This document shows positions 13,402-27,610 of a DNA stretch of 64,000 nt, one piece after another. The stretch is taken from NCBI GenBank assembly GCA_036852015.1, contig JAANDG010000312.1:62001-126000 (forward strand), read 5' to 3'. Source of the DNA: Pelodera strongyloides (Eukaryota; Nematoda; Chromadorea; Rhabditida; Rhabditidae). The notes under the pieces were generated by a model. That model was not told the DNA's origin. It did no database searches and was given only the letters and a program-made list of their open reading frames with translations. The translations under genes and the position numbers were made by a program. The first letter of the stretch is position 1, and the number at the start of each line of letters is the position of its first letter.

Positions 13402-13822
13402 TTAAAGGAGGAGGCTCACGAGAATGAAGTGCTCAAATGGTTTCCTTTTATCGAAATATGATGGTATTAAGTTCCGAAAGACATGCTTTACAAAGCAAAA
13501 GCTTTTACTTGTCAGGAGCAAATCAATATAAAACTATGAATTATATTAATATTTTGGATCGTAGTAAATAGTTGATTTCCATAGTGGGCATGCAAATTTA
13601 CAAGTCATTTTGCAAGCTAGCACAAAATTTACATGCCCACTATGGAAATCATCTGTTTACTACGATCCAAAATTTTAATAGACTTCATAGTCTTATATTT
13701 ATTTACTCCTTCCAATTAAAAGCTTTTGCTTTGTAAAGCATGTCTTTCGGAATTTAATACCATCATATTTCGATAAAAAGAAACCATTTAAGCACTTCAT
13801 TCTCGTGAGCCTCCTCCTTTAA
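13402..13822. mobile_element. Foldback MITE family C
   Basis: An almost complete palindrome with arms of about 200 bp. The left end is TTAAAGGAGGAGGCTCACGA; the right end is its inverted complement ending CCTCCTCCTTTAA. The centre is near 13600-13625. It lies just downstream of the bestrophin stop codon. Confidence 0.9.
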
Positions 13823-14998
13823 GTTAGTCATTGTACTATACATTTTATTTTTCGCAGTTTTTGTACATACACTACAATTATATTGTTCATCTACTGTTTC
13901 TATTTGCAATTTGTAACAAGTGTTTAGTTTTTTATAATAATAATAAATTTATTCGGGTAAGACGAGACAAAAATAATACAGCAAATATACATAAGTTATG
14001 TGTACAAAGTGATATGACGGGTTGGGAGTTTGTATCGTGAGAATTGCTCCTCTGACCATGAGGGAGGGCGGGCCAGACTGCAAAGCAACTTTTATTAAGT
14101 AAATCGAAAAACTAATAAACCGAAAGCTTTTTCTGGTTCTTAGGAAGAATGAATGGGACTTCTTCTATGGTAAACACAAAACATTCTACGTCTTCCGACC
14201 TAGTAAGTAAGTAAGTTAGCAAGTGAGGCTTAGGCTTAGGCTCATTGATTATAACAAAACTTAAATCCCTTACTTAAACTCTGCCCGCCGTTTCCCGAAA
14301 GGGCTGCGGTGCTCCAGTGGTGCCGCCGAGGAATGTGTGTGATTCTACTCCTCCGTGTCCATAACCGCGTGGACCAAATAGTGCCCCATAACATCGGTTA
14401 CAGTATGGACGGCCTTCTCTCTGAAATTATTTTCCAAGTTTAGTCCCGAATACATCTGAATTGTTGTTGCTTTCGTGTGTGCTTGGAAGTCAAGCCGGTA
14501 TAGTACGCAGCAGTTAATATATGCCATGCAGTATACTGTACACGTATACTATCCTATTGAGTTCCATCATGCCAAAACAACAAAGGACCATCGAATAATG
14601 CAAGTAACTATGCTGAATACCATATTGACTGTTTTGTAACATTTTTTTTTTAATTTCAAAACTCCGCTCAGCCAATGGAGGAAGCTAACAACAGCACACT
14701 CACACGAACATAAACTAATTGCTATGAATATGATGTAAAAAATCAATGAACCACAAATCAATCAATAAACTATCAATAACCTCGGAGTGTGATCCGGGAG
14801 TAAGGGTCCTATTACAGTTCCCGTTCTCGCAACGAAGACATGGACGGTGCCAGTCCTGGCCTAGCGAGCTGACTCGCTCGGCTGAAATTAATTATCGATT
14901 GAAAAATCATTAAAACATTATCGATCGAAATATTGATTTGTTACCAAAGATCCATTACGGTATGGGTATGGTTACTGAATTTTGCTTAGCATTGCCCG

Positions 14999-15152
14999 TT
15001 AAAGCGGTATTATGTATGGTTTCTGACTGGGAACTACACATACATATCCATGACATTGCATTCAAGTTGTGGCTATTCCGCAGTTGTGGTTAGCAACTAA
15101 TTGAGAATGCAGTTGCCCAACATTTTTCACCCGCGCATGTCATACCGCTTTA
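14999..15152. mobile_element. MITE, AGCGGTAT subfamily
   Basis: Starts TTAAAGCGGTATTATGTATG and ends in the inverted form CATGTCATACCGCTTTA. Related to family A in its ends and to copies near 42037 and 62173. Confidence 0.65.
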
Positions 15153-18100
15153 CATTACTTACCAAAATAGACGGGTTTCTCGCATCGCGGGCACAGGGGC
15201 ATTTCGATAAATTTCTGAAAGAAGTTTAATATTTTTTGATTAATTTCCACTAGAAAAACACGTGTGAAAGCGCAAAGCGCGAGTTAGCTCGCCCTAGCGC
15301 AGGGGCAGCTTAGCGATTTAGCTCTAGACAATGTTCACATGTTCATCACGTGAATGTTTTCTTGTTGTTGAGAACGGAAGAACATGATATATTATTAGAA
15401 ATGATCGTTATAATTTAAAAGTAACAGTGAAATAAATTAACTAAATGACAAAGCGTCGTTAGATTCTTAGTACCTAATATACGAAGTCTACAAAAAAATA
15501 GGATTAATAAATACCGCACTCATATCATGCAATAGGAATAGATTAACACGACAATAACAGGAACTAAATTAGCTTTTTTTCGCTGGATATGATATATTTG
15601 TTCGAATTTGCGAAATTGTTGCAACCCGTTCCGATCACTGCTTCGCAAACCGGGGATGGTAATATGTGTGCACTGAAACGTATAATGCCAAAAAGAAAGA
15701 AACGTTTCCGCTAATTCACCAAACAAATTGGCAACCAATTAGAGACGACTTCGTGACCATTTTCATATAGTGCTTGAAAGAACTAAGTAGCTAAGAGGTC
15801 GCCAATTGGTCATCAAATGGTCATCAAATGGATTGGCCCACTAAAAACCGAGAACAGTAGAAGCAATCGAATGTGAGAGTTACAGGGGAAAAGACAACAT
15901 TTGAATCTCGGGGAATTAAATGGTGAAGGCCTCACCGCCTCACATAGAGGTAATACATGTGAAACTGTGAAATGTGAAACTGTACTGAAAGACCTCATAT
16001 TAGCTGTCTTGAGCTTCCAAAACTAAAACATGTCAGTCTTATCTTGCAAATAGAAATAGAGATTTCCAAGTCAAATCCGCTAAATTTCCCGCGTTATGAC
16101 AGTCTAAAGCCCAATACTGGTCTTTTTACAACAACGAGATGTTATCGGCCGCGAAAATAATAAACTTTCCGGAAAAATCTTTGCTATCGTCAAAAGGAAT
16201 GCCGGAATGCGATAGAAAATGAGAATTATAGTACGTAGTGATATGAGAGTTAATTTTTGGGTGTATTCAACTGGTACAGTGAAGAGATTTATAGGCAAGG
16301 TGAGCTAGCGAGCTAGTGTACTGGGTGTAGGTCATTGGTAGGTGTTGAGGTATGATTAGCCCTAAGGGGTAACCATAAGGTGTGGCACACTGCCTGCCAA
16401 ATACAAACAATAACTGTGACACATTGACAGGCAGGATAATAGGTGCGGCATTTATGCTAATTACTGTTCGTATATTGGAAATGGGTGAATCCACTCGGTG
16501 ACCATTTGGTGACCAAGTTTTGTCGAAAACGGTCATCGACTGGTTACTGGTTACCAAATGGTTTTTTTCGGTAAAAAATATTTGGTGACGGGCCAACGAC
16601 GGTTTTTCTGCGGTTTCGGCAATCATTTCGTTTTCCTGTGTAGCCATTTGACATCCTAGATAAAATATTGCTTGAAATAATTGCAGTTAGTTGAAGCAAC
16701 ATGATATTCAACATGAAGAAACTCTTATTTTTTTAAAGTACTGTAGTTTGATTACTGTTGTTTATTAATATCTAGTTAATTTAAAAAAAAGGTTAATTCA
16801 AAACCAGATCAATCGAGACAGAGACGGAAAGTGAAAATATTGTACAATGGTATAAGTCTACGGTACCAACATACACCAAACGCACGTGGTACCAAAACTG
16901 GGTTTTTACAATAAGCAAGCGGGTTTTGAACAAGTTTTTCCTCTCGATAAACTTCAAAGCAACGCGATTACAGTCAAATTTCCGTAGAAAAAATAGCGCA
17001 ATAAGCCGATTAACATGCAAATTTTGCTCGGTTTTTGGGAGAGAAAAACTCGAATTTGTGTAAATTTTCCTTCATACATATTCATGAATTGGGGTAGTAG
17101 GTTTTGGAGTGATTGTGTAGTTGTGAAGTGGTTACAATAAAGTAACCTAAAACTATTTATTAATATTAATAGTCATAACATTAAAATAATAATAATATTT
17201 ATTCAGAGAAACATGCTGGTCAGATCATTTTCGGGCAGATTTTCTCGTGTGGGGCAGATTTTCTCACTGGGTGTATTAAACAAAAGAAGAAATTGCGTTT
17301 AGGTTTTTTTAGCACATACAATAGTTGAGCCTTCTGATAATACACCATTTTTAATAAAACGTCGCTCATATGAAAAATGTGGTGAAAATCCCTAATAATA
17401 ATAATGATTAAAAAGTATTCAATGGAAAAAAACAATATTCGCTCCCACATTGTTGTGATTTATATTTTATGAATCTGATAGAATTTTACCTAATAATGTG
17501 CAGAAAATAATGTTTGGCTATTTGCCAATAGACCAGAGAGTTATTGCAAAAACCAAAACACGCGAAGCCATGTGCATACAATGGTTTATAAGCTGGCATA
17601 TACGCGCAAGTGCTTTTCTTTTATTGCAATAATACAACACATTGTAAACCAGTGCATGCCAAGTCATATAAAATCTTCGCATGCGTTATTATACAGCACA
17701 GAGGCAGAGGCTTACAAGGGTGTTGTTAGGTCAATGCATCGCCTTACATTGAATATCTTTTAAAATATATAAACATCGAAAACATGAGAAAATCTGCCGA
17801 AAATGATCTGAAGATTGGCTCGAATTACGCCTTTTTTAAACGTACAAAGTTTTTTTTTTTTTTGGAAACTGTAGGCACTTACATGTGAATGAACAATAAT
17901 CTTTGAGAATTTGTAAAAAAAAAAGACATCCTTCAATTGTATTATTTATTAAATAACACCACAGGGTCATCACTGAAAAGAAAGTAGTATATAACTCGTC
18001 GTGTTGTCGTTGATTAGCAAACAGGTAGGTAAAACAGGTAATTGTATCAAATTCATTGTATTCCATAGAAGGGCACAAGATTTCATATAACGAGAGTAAT

Positions 18101-18164
18101 AAAAAATGGTCATATTCAAGCGCGCACATACACACACGAAATGCACACACATACGCACAAAACA

Positions 18165-18171
<7 letters not shown>

Positions 18172-18223
<52 letters not shown>
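18172..18223. repeat. (CA)n microsatellite
   Basis: About 26 CA units, flanked by interrupted CA repeats from about 18125. Confidence 0.9.
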
Positions 18224-18229
<6 letters not shown>

Positions 18230-21200
18230 ACACTCAGACACGGGATATTTGTAAAACTTCTTTTCTAAAATAAGAGACGGGATACAACTACCGCGTTCAA
18301 CAAAGAAATACTCGTTTTTCTATCTTGAAGGTCATTACGTATGTCTATCGCCTACATTATGTACTTGGGCAAAATCCCTAGCACGCGGTGGTCTTTTGAA
18401 TTTTGGGCGGGAAATGGTCTCGTTTGAATTTGCCTGGGCTGAGTTTTCGAGTTTTCCTACTATAAACTTGGGAATGGCATTGAACTGTGGATAGTTTGGA
18501 TTGTGTTCTTTGTATAAGAATTTCGGGGATACCTTAGAACGGATTACGAAGCGATTAGGCAGCGACACGCAACATGTAAGCCGCAAATTGCTGTGGTTTG
18601 GTGCAGGATGGTTTGGTACGATCTTTAAAGCTTACCTGAGACACCGAGTTTGGTCACGTACACAAAGGAAGGAGCTATATATATATATATATATAGGGGT
18701 CAAGAGGGACAGGCCCTTGAAAAAAGTGTGCTTGGCAAGCAGAAAGAAAAAATGATATTGTTGGAACGATATCCGAAAGTCTATACGTATGTAGCTAAAG
18801 CAGCTTTAGGTTAGGTAGGAGCGTTCAGGAAAACAAACAAACAAACAGTTTCCCTTATCCTTATGTTTAAATAAAAAATGCTTTTTTTATACCATTGTTT
18901 TATTTCCACTAGTCTCAACTCAGCGGGATCGAGCCAGAGTATCATAGACCTAACTTAACCTCACTTACAGTTTCAGTAAATTTTTCGATGATTTTTCGCA
19001 TTTTTTTTCTGTATCATATCGCCGGTAGACTGATATAGTCGGGCGTGAAAGAGGAGAAATGATAGAGCAAAGAAGACATGGAAAACTCTCTTTCAAAGAA
19101 CGTTTTCATGATGCGTTAGCATCAATGCGATTTAGGGCAATCCGATAGCATAATAACTCCAACACAGCAAAGGAGCTCACTCGGCAAAATCCATTTTATT
19201 TTTATATTATTTTTATATTATTCCTCTGATAAGAAGGCAGTATTGGTATCTTTATAACTAGAATAAATTACAAAGTTTGTTTAATAATCAATGCGATGAC
19301 GTATTTAGAATTATTCCCCTTCAAGGCAATCTCTTTGGTAGAATATTATAACTCTTTATAACCTCAAGACACTGGTAGAAAAATTGTTGTTGGACTCACG
19401 AGAATCTCATTTGCATTGAAGCCGTCCGGCGGTTCCAGCACCAAATTTACATAGGATACATAGGATATGCGTGTCATATGCAAATTACCCAAAGTAGATA
19501 CAATACTGCTTTAAATTATGCCGCCTGTCCAAACAGAATCAAGTAAGCCGCATTGCATGAAACGTAAAACTCATCGAGTTATTTGGCAAAAACAACCGGC
19601 ACGGACATAGAAGGATGTACGTTTCTCTTGCTACGTATATCCAAAATCCATTTTTCTCCAAGCGCGGTAAGATTCCGCTGGTAATTTTTGCCAAATAACT
19701 CGCTTAATTTTGAATTTCTGGAAATGGGGTTTTCACAATTGAAATCGCAGAGCTCATGTGCACAATGTAAAAAATTTAGGCCCTATTCGGTCATAGGAGT
19801 CCGAAGACAAAATGGGGGTCCGAAAAAAATATAGGGGTCCGAAAAAAATACAGCATATTTGTTCTCTCGGGAGCCTGACCATTCTATGTATATGAATCCT
19901 CTGTTATCATCCCGCCAACGCTGCTTTCGTCCAAACTCTGCCGAGGTGCTGCCGAGGACGTTTTCACCAACATTTACTTCTGTCAAAAGTGCGCGGTACT
20001 TACGGTTTCATCAAAATCTACTTCTATCAGAAGCTTACTTAGTTTAAGTACCTTTTTGACAGAAGTACCATGGGAGGCGTACTTTGACCAAATAGGTTTA
20101 AGCATCCCGATACTTCAGTATTTTCACTGTTTTCAAGTGTTGGAAAATTTCCAATCCTGTACTTAGCTGTTGTTGGTGAAATGCATCAAAAAGGAAGATT
20201 ATGCATACTTCAATAAAAATTTACTTAACCTACTTAATCTACTTAACCTAAATTTACTTAACGTTTTTGATGGGCAACACTTTTTGACAGAAGTAAATTT
20301 TGGTGAAACCGGCCTGTTCTCCTCATAATACTTTAATGGGATTTGAGATTTGAGTGCAGTCTGCAGCCCACAAATATCGCATGCAGACCCCTTTTTCCTT
20401 AGATTTTCCTTCCTTTCCTTGTTATTTTGTGACCGGTCACTTGATTTTCTCATGCTAATGAACCACCGGTCAAGGGAACGGTCGCGAAGTTTTCTGGATC
20501 GCACATTGCTCTTCTGACCTATCCCTTTAAACACGATCACTCTAAACTTAGCAGTTTGGTTTGGAGTTATTTCTGTTTAGGACCAAAGACGATTTGAAAA
20601 GTAAATTAGCAAATTAGTAAAACGGGAAACGCAAACCTTGATCAGACGCTAAGATCAAGGAGAATGCTGCAATTTTAAATTAGCGCTGTTATTTAAACCA
20701 AGTTTTTGTAGTCATCAGTCTCTGTCTCTGTCTCTCTGTCTCTCAGTCTCTGTATAATTTCTTTTTATCTTTGGTGGATATATATATGCTATGCATTTTT
20801 TCGTATTTTATCTTTGATTTACTACTTTGGATTTTAAAACTATTGAATTCTTTCATCGTCTCTTATGGCGTTGCGCTCTTTCTAAAAGTCTAATAAACAT
20901 TTCTATAGTCATCGGAACTTTTGTCTAATATTGTACGGTGGAAGTTTTTATATTCAAATTAATGGTTTGATGCATTTAGCTGTTTAGCCTACTCAACCCT
21001 CAGTTATAGGAAACTGTGTTCACCTTTTACATGAACTTTCCTTTTATGTGACGCACTTAGCTATTATGTACCTTTCTCGCTATAGTATACTGTAAGAAAA
21101 TAATATTAACAATTGCTGCCTCTTTCTCTGTTTATTTATTTTGTTTCTTCGCCTCTGAACATTTCTCTTTCTCTTCTCTTATGGTCTTCTCTGTTCTGTG

Positions 21201-21420
<220 letters not shown>

Positions 21421-21623
21421 GATATCCAGATATAGTGTGAGATTCTCTGTCAAACCGCATATCGCACTCAGCAATCATTTAATCACCATCATCTCCTTAT
21501 CTTCAGCTATCGATAATGGCTTCGTTATCGATTCGTTCTTTCTTATGACAGACTGAGACTAGCGTCATCTACGTACTTTTTTTACTCTTTTTCTTTGTAG
21601 ACAGAATTTATCTCTTTATGACG

Positions 21624-21795
21624 TTAAAGCGAAATGCTAGCCTGTTTGGAAAATTTGCATATGATAAGCAAATCCTATGTATCCTATGCTAATTTTGTAT
21701 GATTGCCGTGGACGATCGTACAAAATTAGCATAGGATACATAGGATTTGCTTATCATCTGCAAATTTTCCAAAGGGGCTAGCATTTCGCTTTTAA
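21624..21795. mobile_element. MITE family B copy 1
   Basis: Starts TTAAAGCGAAATGCTAGCC and ends in the inverted form. The interior is a nearly perfect palindrome with its axis around CCGTGGACGATCG. Another copy is at 26318. Confidence 0.9.
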
Positions 21796-23165
21796 CATAA
21801 AAACTTTGCATCTCTTGTGCTTGCTTGGGAGTCTAATCGTGGTCAAGGTAGGTAGCACACTTTACAGATTTCCACGCTCAATTCATTCTCACAGCAAATC
21901 TAATAAAGATTTCTCAACATTTCCGCAGTGTCGTAACAACTTCAATCATGTAACCAAATCAGGACTAAACATAAAAGTTTCACGTAAAAAAGTACGGCGC
22001 CTTGCAACCCTCTACATCTACGTCTACCATAAATCGACGTGTTCAGTTTAAGTAAACGCTTATTTAATTAAAAGTGTTAAGTTCAAATACACACACAGAT
22101 GAATAAACACGAAAAATCTTTTATTGTCTGATTCCTGTCCTTGAGTCCTCTTCTCCATCTAAAAATCTCAAAAACATAAAATCTTTATAAACTGGGCATA
22201 AATCTTGCGACGCTTTGGTTTCCGGGAGATTAATTTACGTACGCACAACACGGTTCTACCGAGAATAGTAATAAAAAATGGGCAAAAAGATGGGAATTTG
22301 AGTTTGAGCCTATGATCTTTTGCTACGATGATATCACTTTCTCTAGTTCACCTACACCCAATTTACGGTGGCATATCAAACACTAAAAATGGCGCATGGA
22401 GATTTCCCTTTTTATGACCACCTCGCTTTATAGTTCAGTTTTGTGTCTCAGCGTATTGTTACGTAGTATGAATCTGTATTTTCTATTATAGTAAACATAT
22501 GAATCTATAGTAAACAATGAATCTGTATTTTCACCCTTGAATAAAGGTGCACGCTCTTGAAGCGTAAAACAAATTTAATTTAGTAGTTATTTGGCTCTTA
22601 ACTTAACTTTACACAACCATACAACTGGGTTTAAGTTTGACGCTCGTAACAACCTCTGAATACATTTTGATCCGGTTAAAGCCTCAAAAATAATCGGAGT
22701 CTTTAAAAATGCGTGCGCTATGGCTTATTTCCTTGTCACCGTGTGTTTTTCTCTAGGTTGTTATCATTTTAATCCAAAGAGACTTAGCAGTTATTACCCT
22801 ACTAGGCCCGTAGCCGTAGACGTTTCCGGCCTAATCATATTGCCAATGCTACAACTGTAAAATACGGTTTGTGACGTTGCTATATAATGTCATTTTATGC
22901 CAACCTAGCACGCCTAGGTCCAGTGTTACATCCGGTGCTAGAACCTTAAATTGAGGGATATACTCTTTATCTCTTTATCTTTTTTCGTTATTTTGATCGA
23001 TATCCATTTTCCTACACTTTGATTGGTCCTCGCCATTCTATCTCCTTCCAATGTTATACAAAAATTAACATACAATAGACCGAAGAAAGAGTCACCTGAA
23101 CATTCATATACTTGTATAAAATAAATACACCGCTTTCACAGTAGTGGTTCAATATAGAGCTTTCA

Positions 23166-23250
23166 AGCTTATGACTTATTCCGCAGAGGTCCTGAGCAGC
23201 ACGGCGAGTTCCAGATTCCAGGTGACAAATTGCTTGACATTCATGGGCTA
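23166..23250. repeat. Dispersed repeat shared with 63745-63830
   Basis: Both copies contain TTCCGCAGAGGTCCTGAGCA and GACAAATTGC, with small gaps. Type unknown. Confidence 0.6.
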
Positions 23251-23502
23251 GGGAAATACAAAATACATACTTCTTTTGTTAGAGATCCAGTAGCATCCTT
23301 GCTTCCAGTTTTGTCTACATAACAAATCCATTGTAATAAATGTTTATTGATTACATAAATAACATACAATCAAAAGGAATTCTGATAATTTTATCGATTG
23401 GCTACGGTCATCGGGTTGATCATAAAATTTTATTATCATTTCTTTGTTTTGTAAGTGATATCATTAGCAGGTCCTTTCCTTTTATGACTTTTTGTTTCTT
23501 GT

Positions 23503-23590
23503 GATGAGAGAGAGGGAAGAAGAGTGAAAGAGAAGAATAGAGAGAGAAGAGAGAGAAAGCTCTTGAGAGAGAAGGAGATATCGAGAGAAT

Positions 23591-23645
<55 letters not shown>

Positions 23646-23672
23646 GAGAAAAAGAGAGAAAGACAGAGAGCT
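23503..23672. repeat. (GA)n microsatellite
   Basis: A GA-rich tract; its purest part is near 23598-23637. Confidence 0.9.
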
Positions 23673-24119
23673 ACTGCGCGTGAGATTTATTATATTTATT
23701 TTCTCAGAGTTTCTTCCCTTGATCGGAGGAGTGATTTATCCATTTTTGTGCATATTGTTGTGTGTATCGAACTATATCGTGGTTCTCGAACTCGTAATGT
23801 TCCATCACATTTTTTTTTACTCCATCTGTATTGGTCTTCTTGATCCCTACCGTTTCGTTTTTTTTAATCATGAAGCGAGTTATCATGATGTTATTGTTCG
23901 GCGGGTCTTAGTCTTAGAGGCTCAGACCTACGTAAACAATTGTTCCAACAGTTTTTAAAGTGCTTTGCCGGAATAAGCAGCAGAACCCTTTGTACCCTGA
24001 GCCTTGGTCTTCAACAAAGTTTTATATTTAGAAAACTATTAACTACGACACAAGGACATCTTATCTTGACGACGCCACGTTGTTGACTGTACATATAATA
24101 TAAAAGGCTTTACCCGCGA

Positions 24120-27100
24120 ATGTTGAGATCCACAACGCAACTTTTTATTCCGCTCCTCTTTGTATATATTCTAATTGCTACAGTATCAGCGGAGGAAAAT
24201 AAAACGGTCGAATATGAGGTACGGTTGATTATTCCAGATATGAATTTAAAATTATTATTTATATTGGTGGAGATACTAATATAGCAAGGCCCTCCCGATA
24301 TACATATATGTAGGGGCCATGCGAATACTCTAATAAACCAATGCAATGATAGTCTGTAAATCTATCTGAAAGCCACAGCTGTTGATGTTTCATTCGATAA
24401 TTATTTTGATTCAAAAAAATGTATAATTATTTCAAGATTCTACAATTCGACTTCGTTGATGTTGAAAAGCCGATTGTTGTAGCGTCATGGCTTGTTTTAG
24501 CTGGGCTTGCTAAAATATGTGAGTTACATTTTCAATGTATCCAGTTATCTAGAAATATTTATCACCAGACGGATATCGCCGCCTGAGGCGACGTTCCAAT
24601 ACTGCACAGGCCACAGGCGATACTTCAACTTCAAAGCCTCACAAAAATGGGCATACTTATATGAAACGTTTGAAACGTATCGCCTATATTTAAGGTACTC
24701 AGACTCATTTTACTTATTTGGAGTTGGGAAAATTTCAACTGCTTATACCAAATTCTTGAAACGTATTATGGATTTCGTTTCCGACATTGTGACAAAAAAT
24801 CTTTCTCCTTTATATAATAAGAATTTGTTAACTTTATACATTGTGAACTTACATAGTTTATTGTTCTATTTATTGTGGTGTGTAAAATGTAGAATGCTTG
24901 GAATAGCATTTGGAATACATAGAATACTGTGTTCGCACATGCTTCATTTACACAGGAAAACGAAATATTTGCCGAAACTACAAAAAACCGTTGTTGGCCC
25001 AACCCAATGTTTTTACCGAAAAAACCATCTGGTGACTGGTTCGTGCCTGGGTCGTGACCATCTGATGACGGGTTTCCATGGGTTGGTCACAAGTTGGTCA
25101 CCAAATGGGCAGGTCCACGAAAAAAAAATAGTGAACGGTATTCAAGTGGGTTCACCCACTTCCTATGTACTCAAAAATTTGGCTTGACGAGTGTTATGGG
25201 ATTACCTACATTATCCGTTTTAATTACGGTAATGCTATCTTTTGGGAGTACTGTAGTTTAACTTACAGTATTCCACATCATCCACCCTGTGGCCAAGTAC
25301 TTCCCCGAATCCTCCCTTCTCATCGTGGTGGGACTCATTTTGGGGAGCATACTTCACTGGGGAATCGAATCCATCAAAGCACAGTACTATCAACTGGATT
25401 CCAAGGTCTTCTTCTACTTCCTACTACCACCGATTATTTTTGATGCGGGTGAGATCTTACTGATTATTGATTATCTTTCTACGGGATGGTAGCTCAATTA
25501 ATAAACTACAGGTAAAATAATAGACATACATCAACATAATAATGAAATAGCCGAACTCCGTTATCTCGGTAAGAAGTGGTATGCTATGATCATGACAGGC
25601 AATACAGTAATAATAGATGTTGCCGTATTACCCATTATGATCGCATCTCCCTATGGGATGATATCCGCGCCGCATAAAAATGGCGGGTTTTGAAACAAAT
25701 GTAGCTAGAGTAACTTGGCGCAACCGAAGTTACGGTAAATATTGTACCGTTGAATAAAGCGAGAACGCAGCAAATTATTCGCATTTAGGTTATTTCATGC
25801 CGAATCGCGCCCTATTCCAGAACATCGACTCCGTGGTTCTTTTTGCTGTAGTGGGAACCGTATTCAACACATTTGCAATTGGTGGGTTTGATTTTGTGCC
25901 TTTTTTATTAGTATGCAAATTTGGGAAATAAAGGTGCATCCCACTCTCTCTGTCTCTCTCTCGCTCTCCCTCTCTCTACGTCACGGACTAACTTCATAAT
26001 TAAATATAACATGGGTGCAGATCGTACTGCGTTCCACCACTAAGAACATAGAGCTTAATTGTTAAGTGATCAGCTGTTCGCAACACATACCTTATCACCA
26101 GTGGATTATTAGATAATCCAAGCAAACGCCAAATAAACAGCACAGATCGGTGAGAAAAACACAAGTGACGCTGGCGTGGGTATCGCGTGACGTTTACAAA
26201 GATAAAAAAAATATTTGAAAATTCCAACAAAAAAAAACTATGCAAGTTAACGGTTTTGAGCACGGATGCATATTCTAAAGATGAAGGAAGCAGAAGGAGC
26301 AGGGCTTCAGAAACAGTTTAAAGCGAAATGCTAGCCTCTTTGGAAAATTTGCATATGATAAGCAAATCCTATGTATCCTATGCTAATTTTGTACGATTGC
26401 CGTGGACGATCGTACAAAATTAGCATAGGATACATAGGATTTGCTCATATGCAAATTTTCCAAAGAGGCTAGCATTTCGCTTTAAGAAGTACCGATTGAT
26501 TCGAGAACTGCATTCCATTACACAAACACTTTCCCCGAAAAGATTTTCACATATATCTTGACTTGTTATTACTGCATTGCTCCACTAAAGCTTTGTCTCA
26601 TTTACGTAAATAGGTGGTGTAGTGGCTAGCGCTGCTACTCACCACACACACGATCGGGGTTCAATTCCCGCGGCTGGTCGCACCGACCGGGTGGTAAAGA
26701 CGGTACCAGGTGAAAACTTGGGAAGGTTTCTTGGATCAGCGCTGGCCACCCATTCCGTAATCAAAGATGGCCTATTCTCTGGAGCGCACTACTTCGGTAC
26801 ACCAGAACGGACTGCAGGGACCCCTTCGGGGCCCTGAAGAACCGTCCTAGCTTTAACCTTTTTTAACCGACTAAAGCCTTGTCTCGTTTACGTAAATAGT
26901 AAATTCCAGGCGCTTCCCTATGGTGGATGTCCACCTATCAACTCTTCACCGTACCATTTGATCTCTTCGAAGTGTTCACATTCGCTTCATTAATTTCCGC
27001 GGTCGACCCAGTTGCTGTAATTGCCGGTAATTATATTTAATTATCTTTTATGCTTAATCTACACACAAGATCACCGTACTTCGCAGCAACAAATGATACT

Positions 27101-27553
27101 GTAGCATAAAGATAAAGATAAATTAAGCTCATTGTCTTTTTATATATTAAACTTCCTTGCAGTGTTCGAGGAGATCCACGTCAACGAGTTCCTTTTTGTG
27201 AACGTGTTCGGCGAAGCTCTATTCAATGACGGAGTGTCTGTGGTAAGTTAACCCCAAGCTTATTTCTCTAATCGATAATGTAGCTTTTCTGGATCGTTTG
27301 ACTCTTGACATTTTCTATGTATATTCGTGATACCGAGGTTCATTATATTAGAGAACTACGTACTTTCCTTATTTATAGGTGCTCTACAAAATGTTCAAAT
27401 CGTTCTACGATATTGGATCAAGTAACGTGGATGTATGTTTTTGATCAATAAGTTCAAAATTCAGTATCGTCTCCAAACAGAAACCTTGAGAGAGGGAGAG
27501 AGAGTCGTGAGGGAGAAAATAAAAGAGAGAGGAGAATGGCAGAGAGTAGGGAG

Positions 27554-27610
<57 letters not shown>

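Noticed and set aside
24507..25187. 226-codon open frame in nhx intron 2
   Set aside because: It crosses a Helitron-like element and the GGTGACC repeat and lies between well-supported nhx exons.
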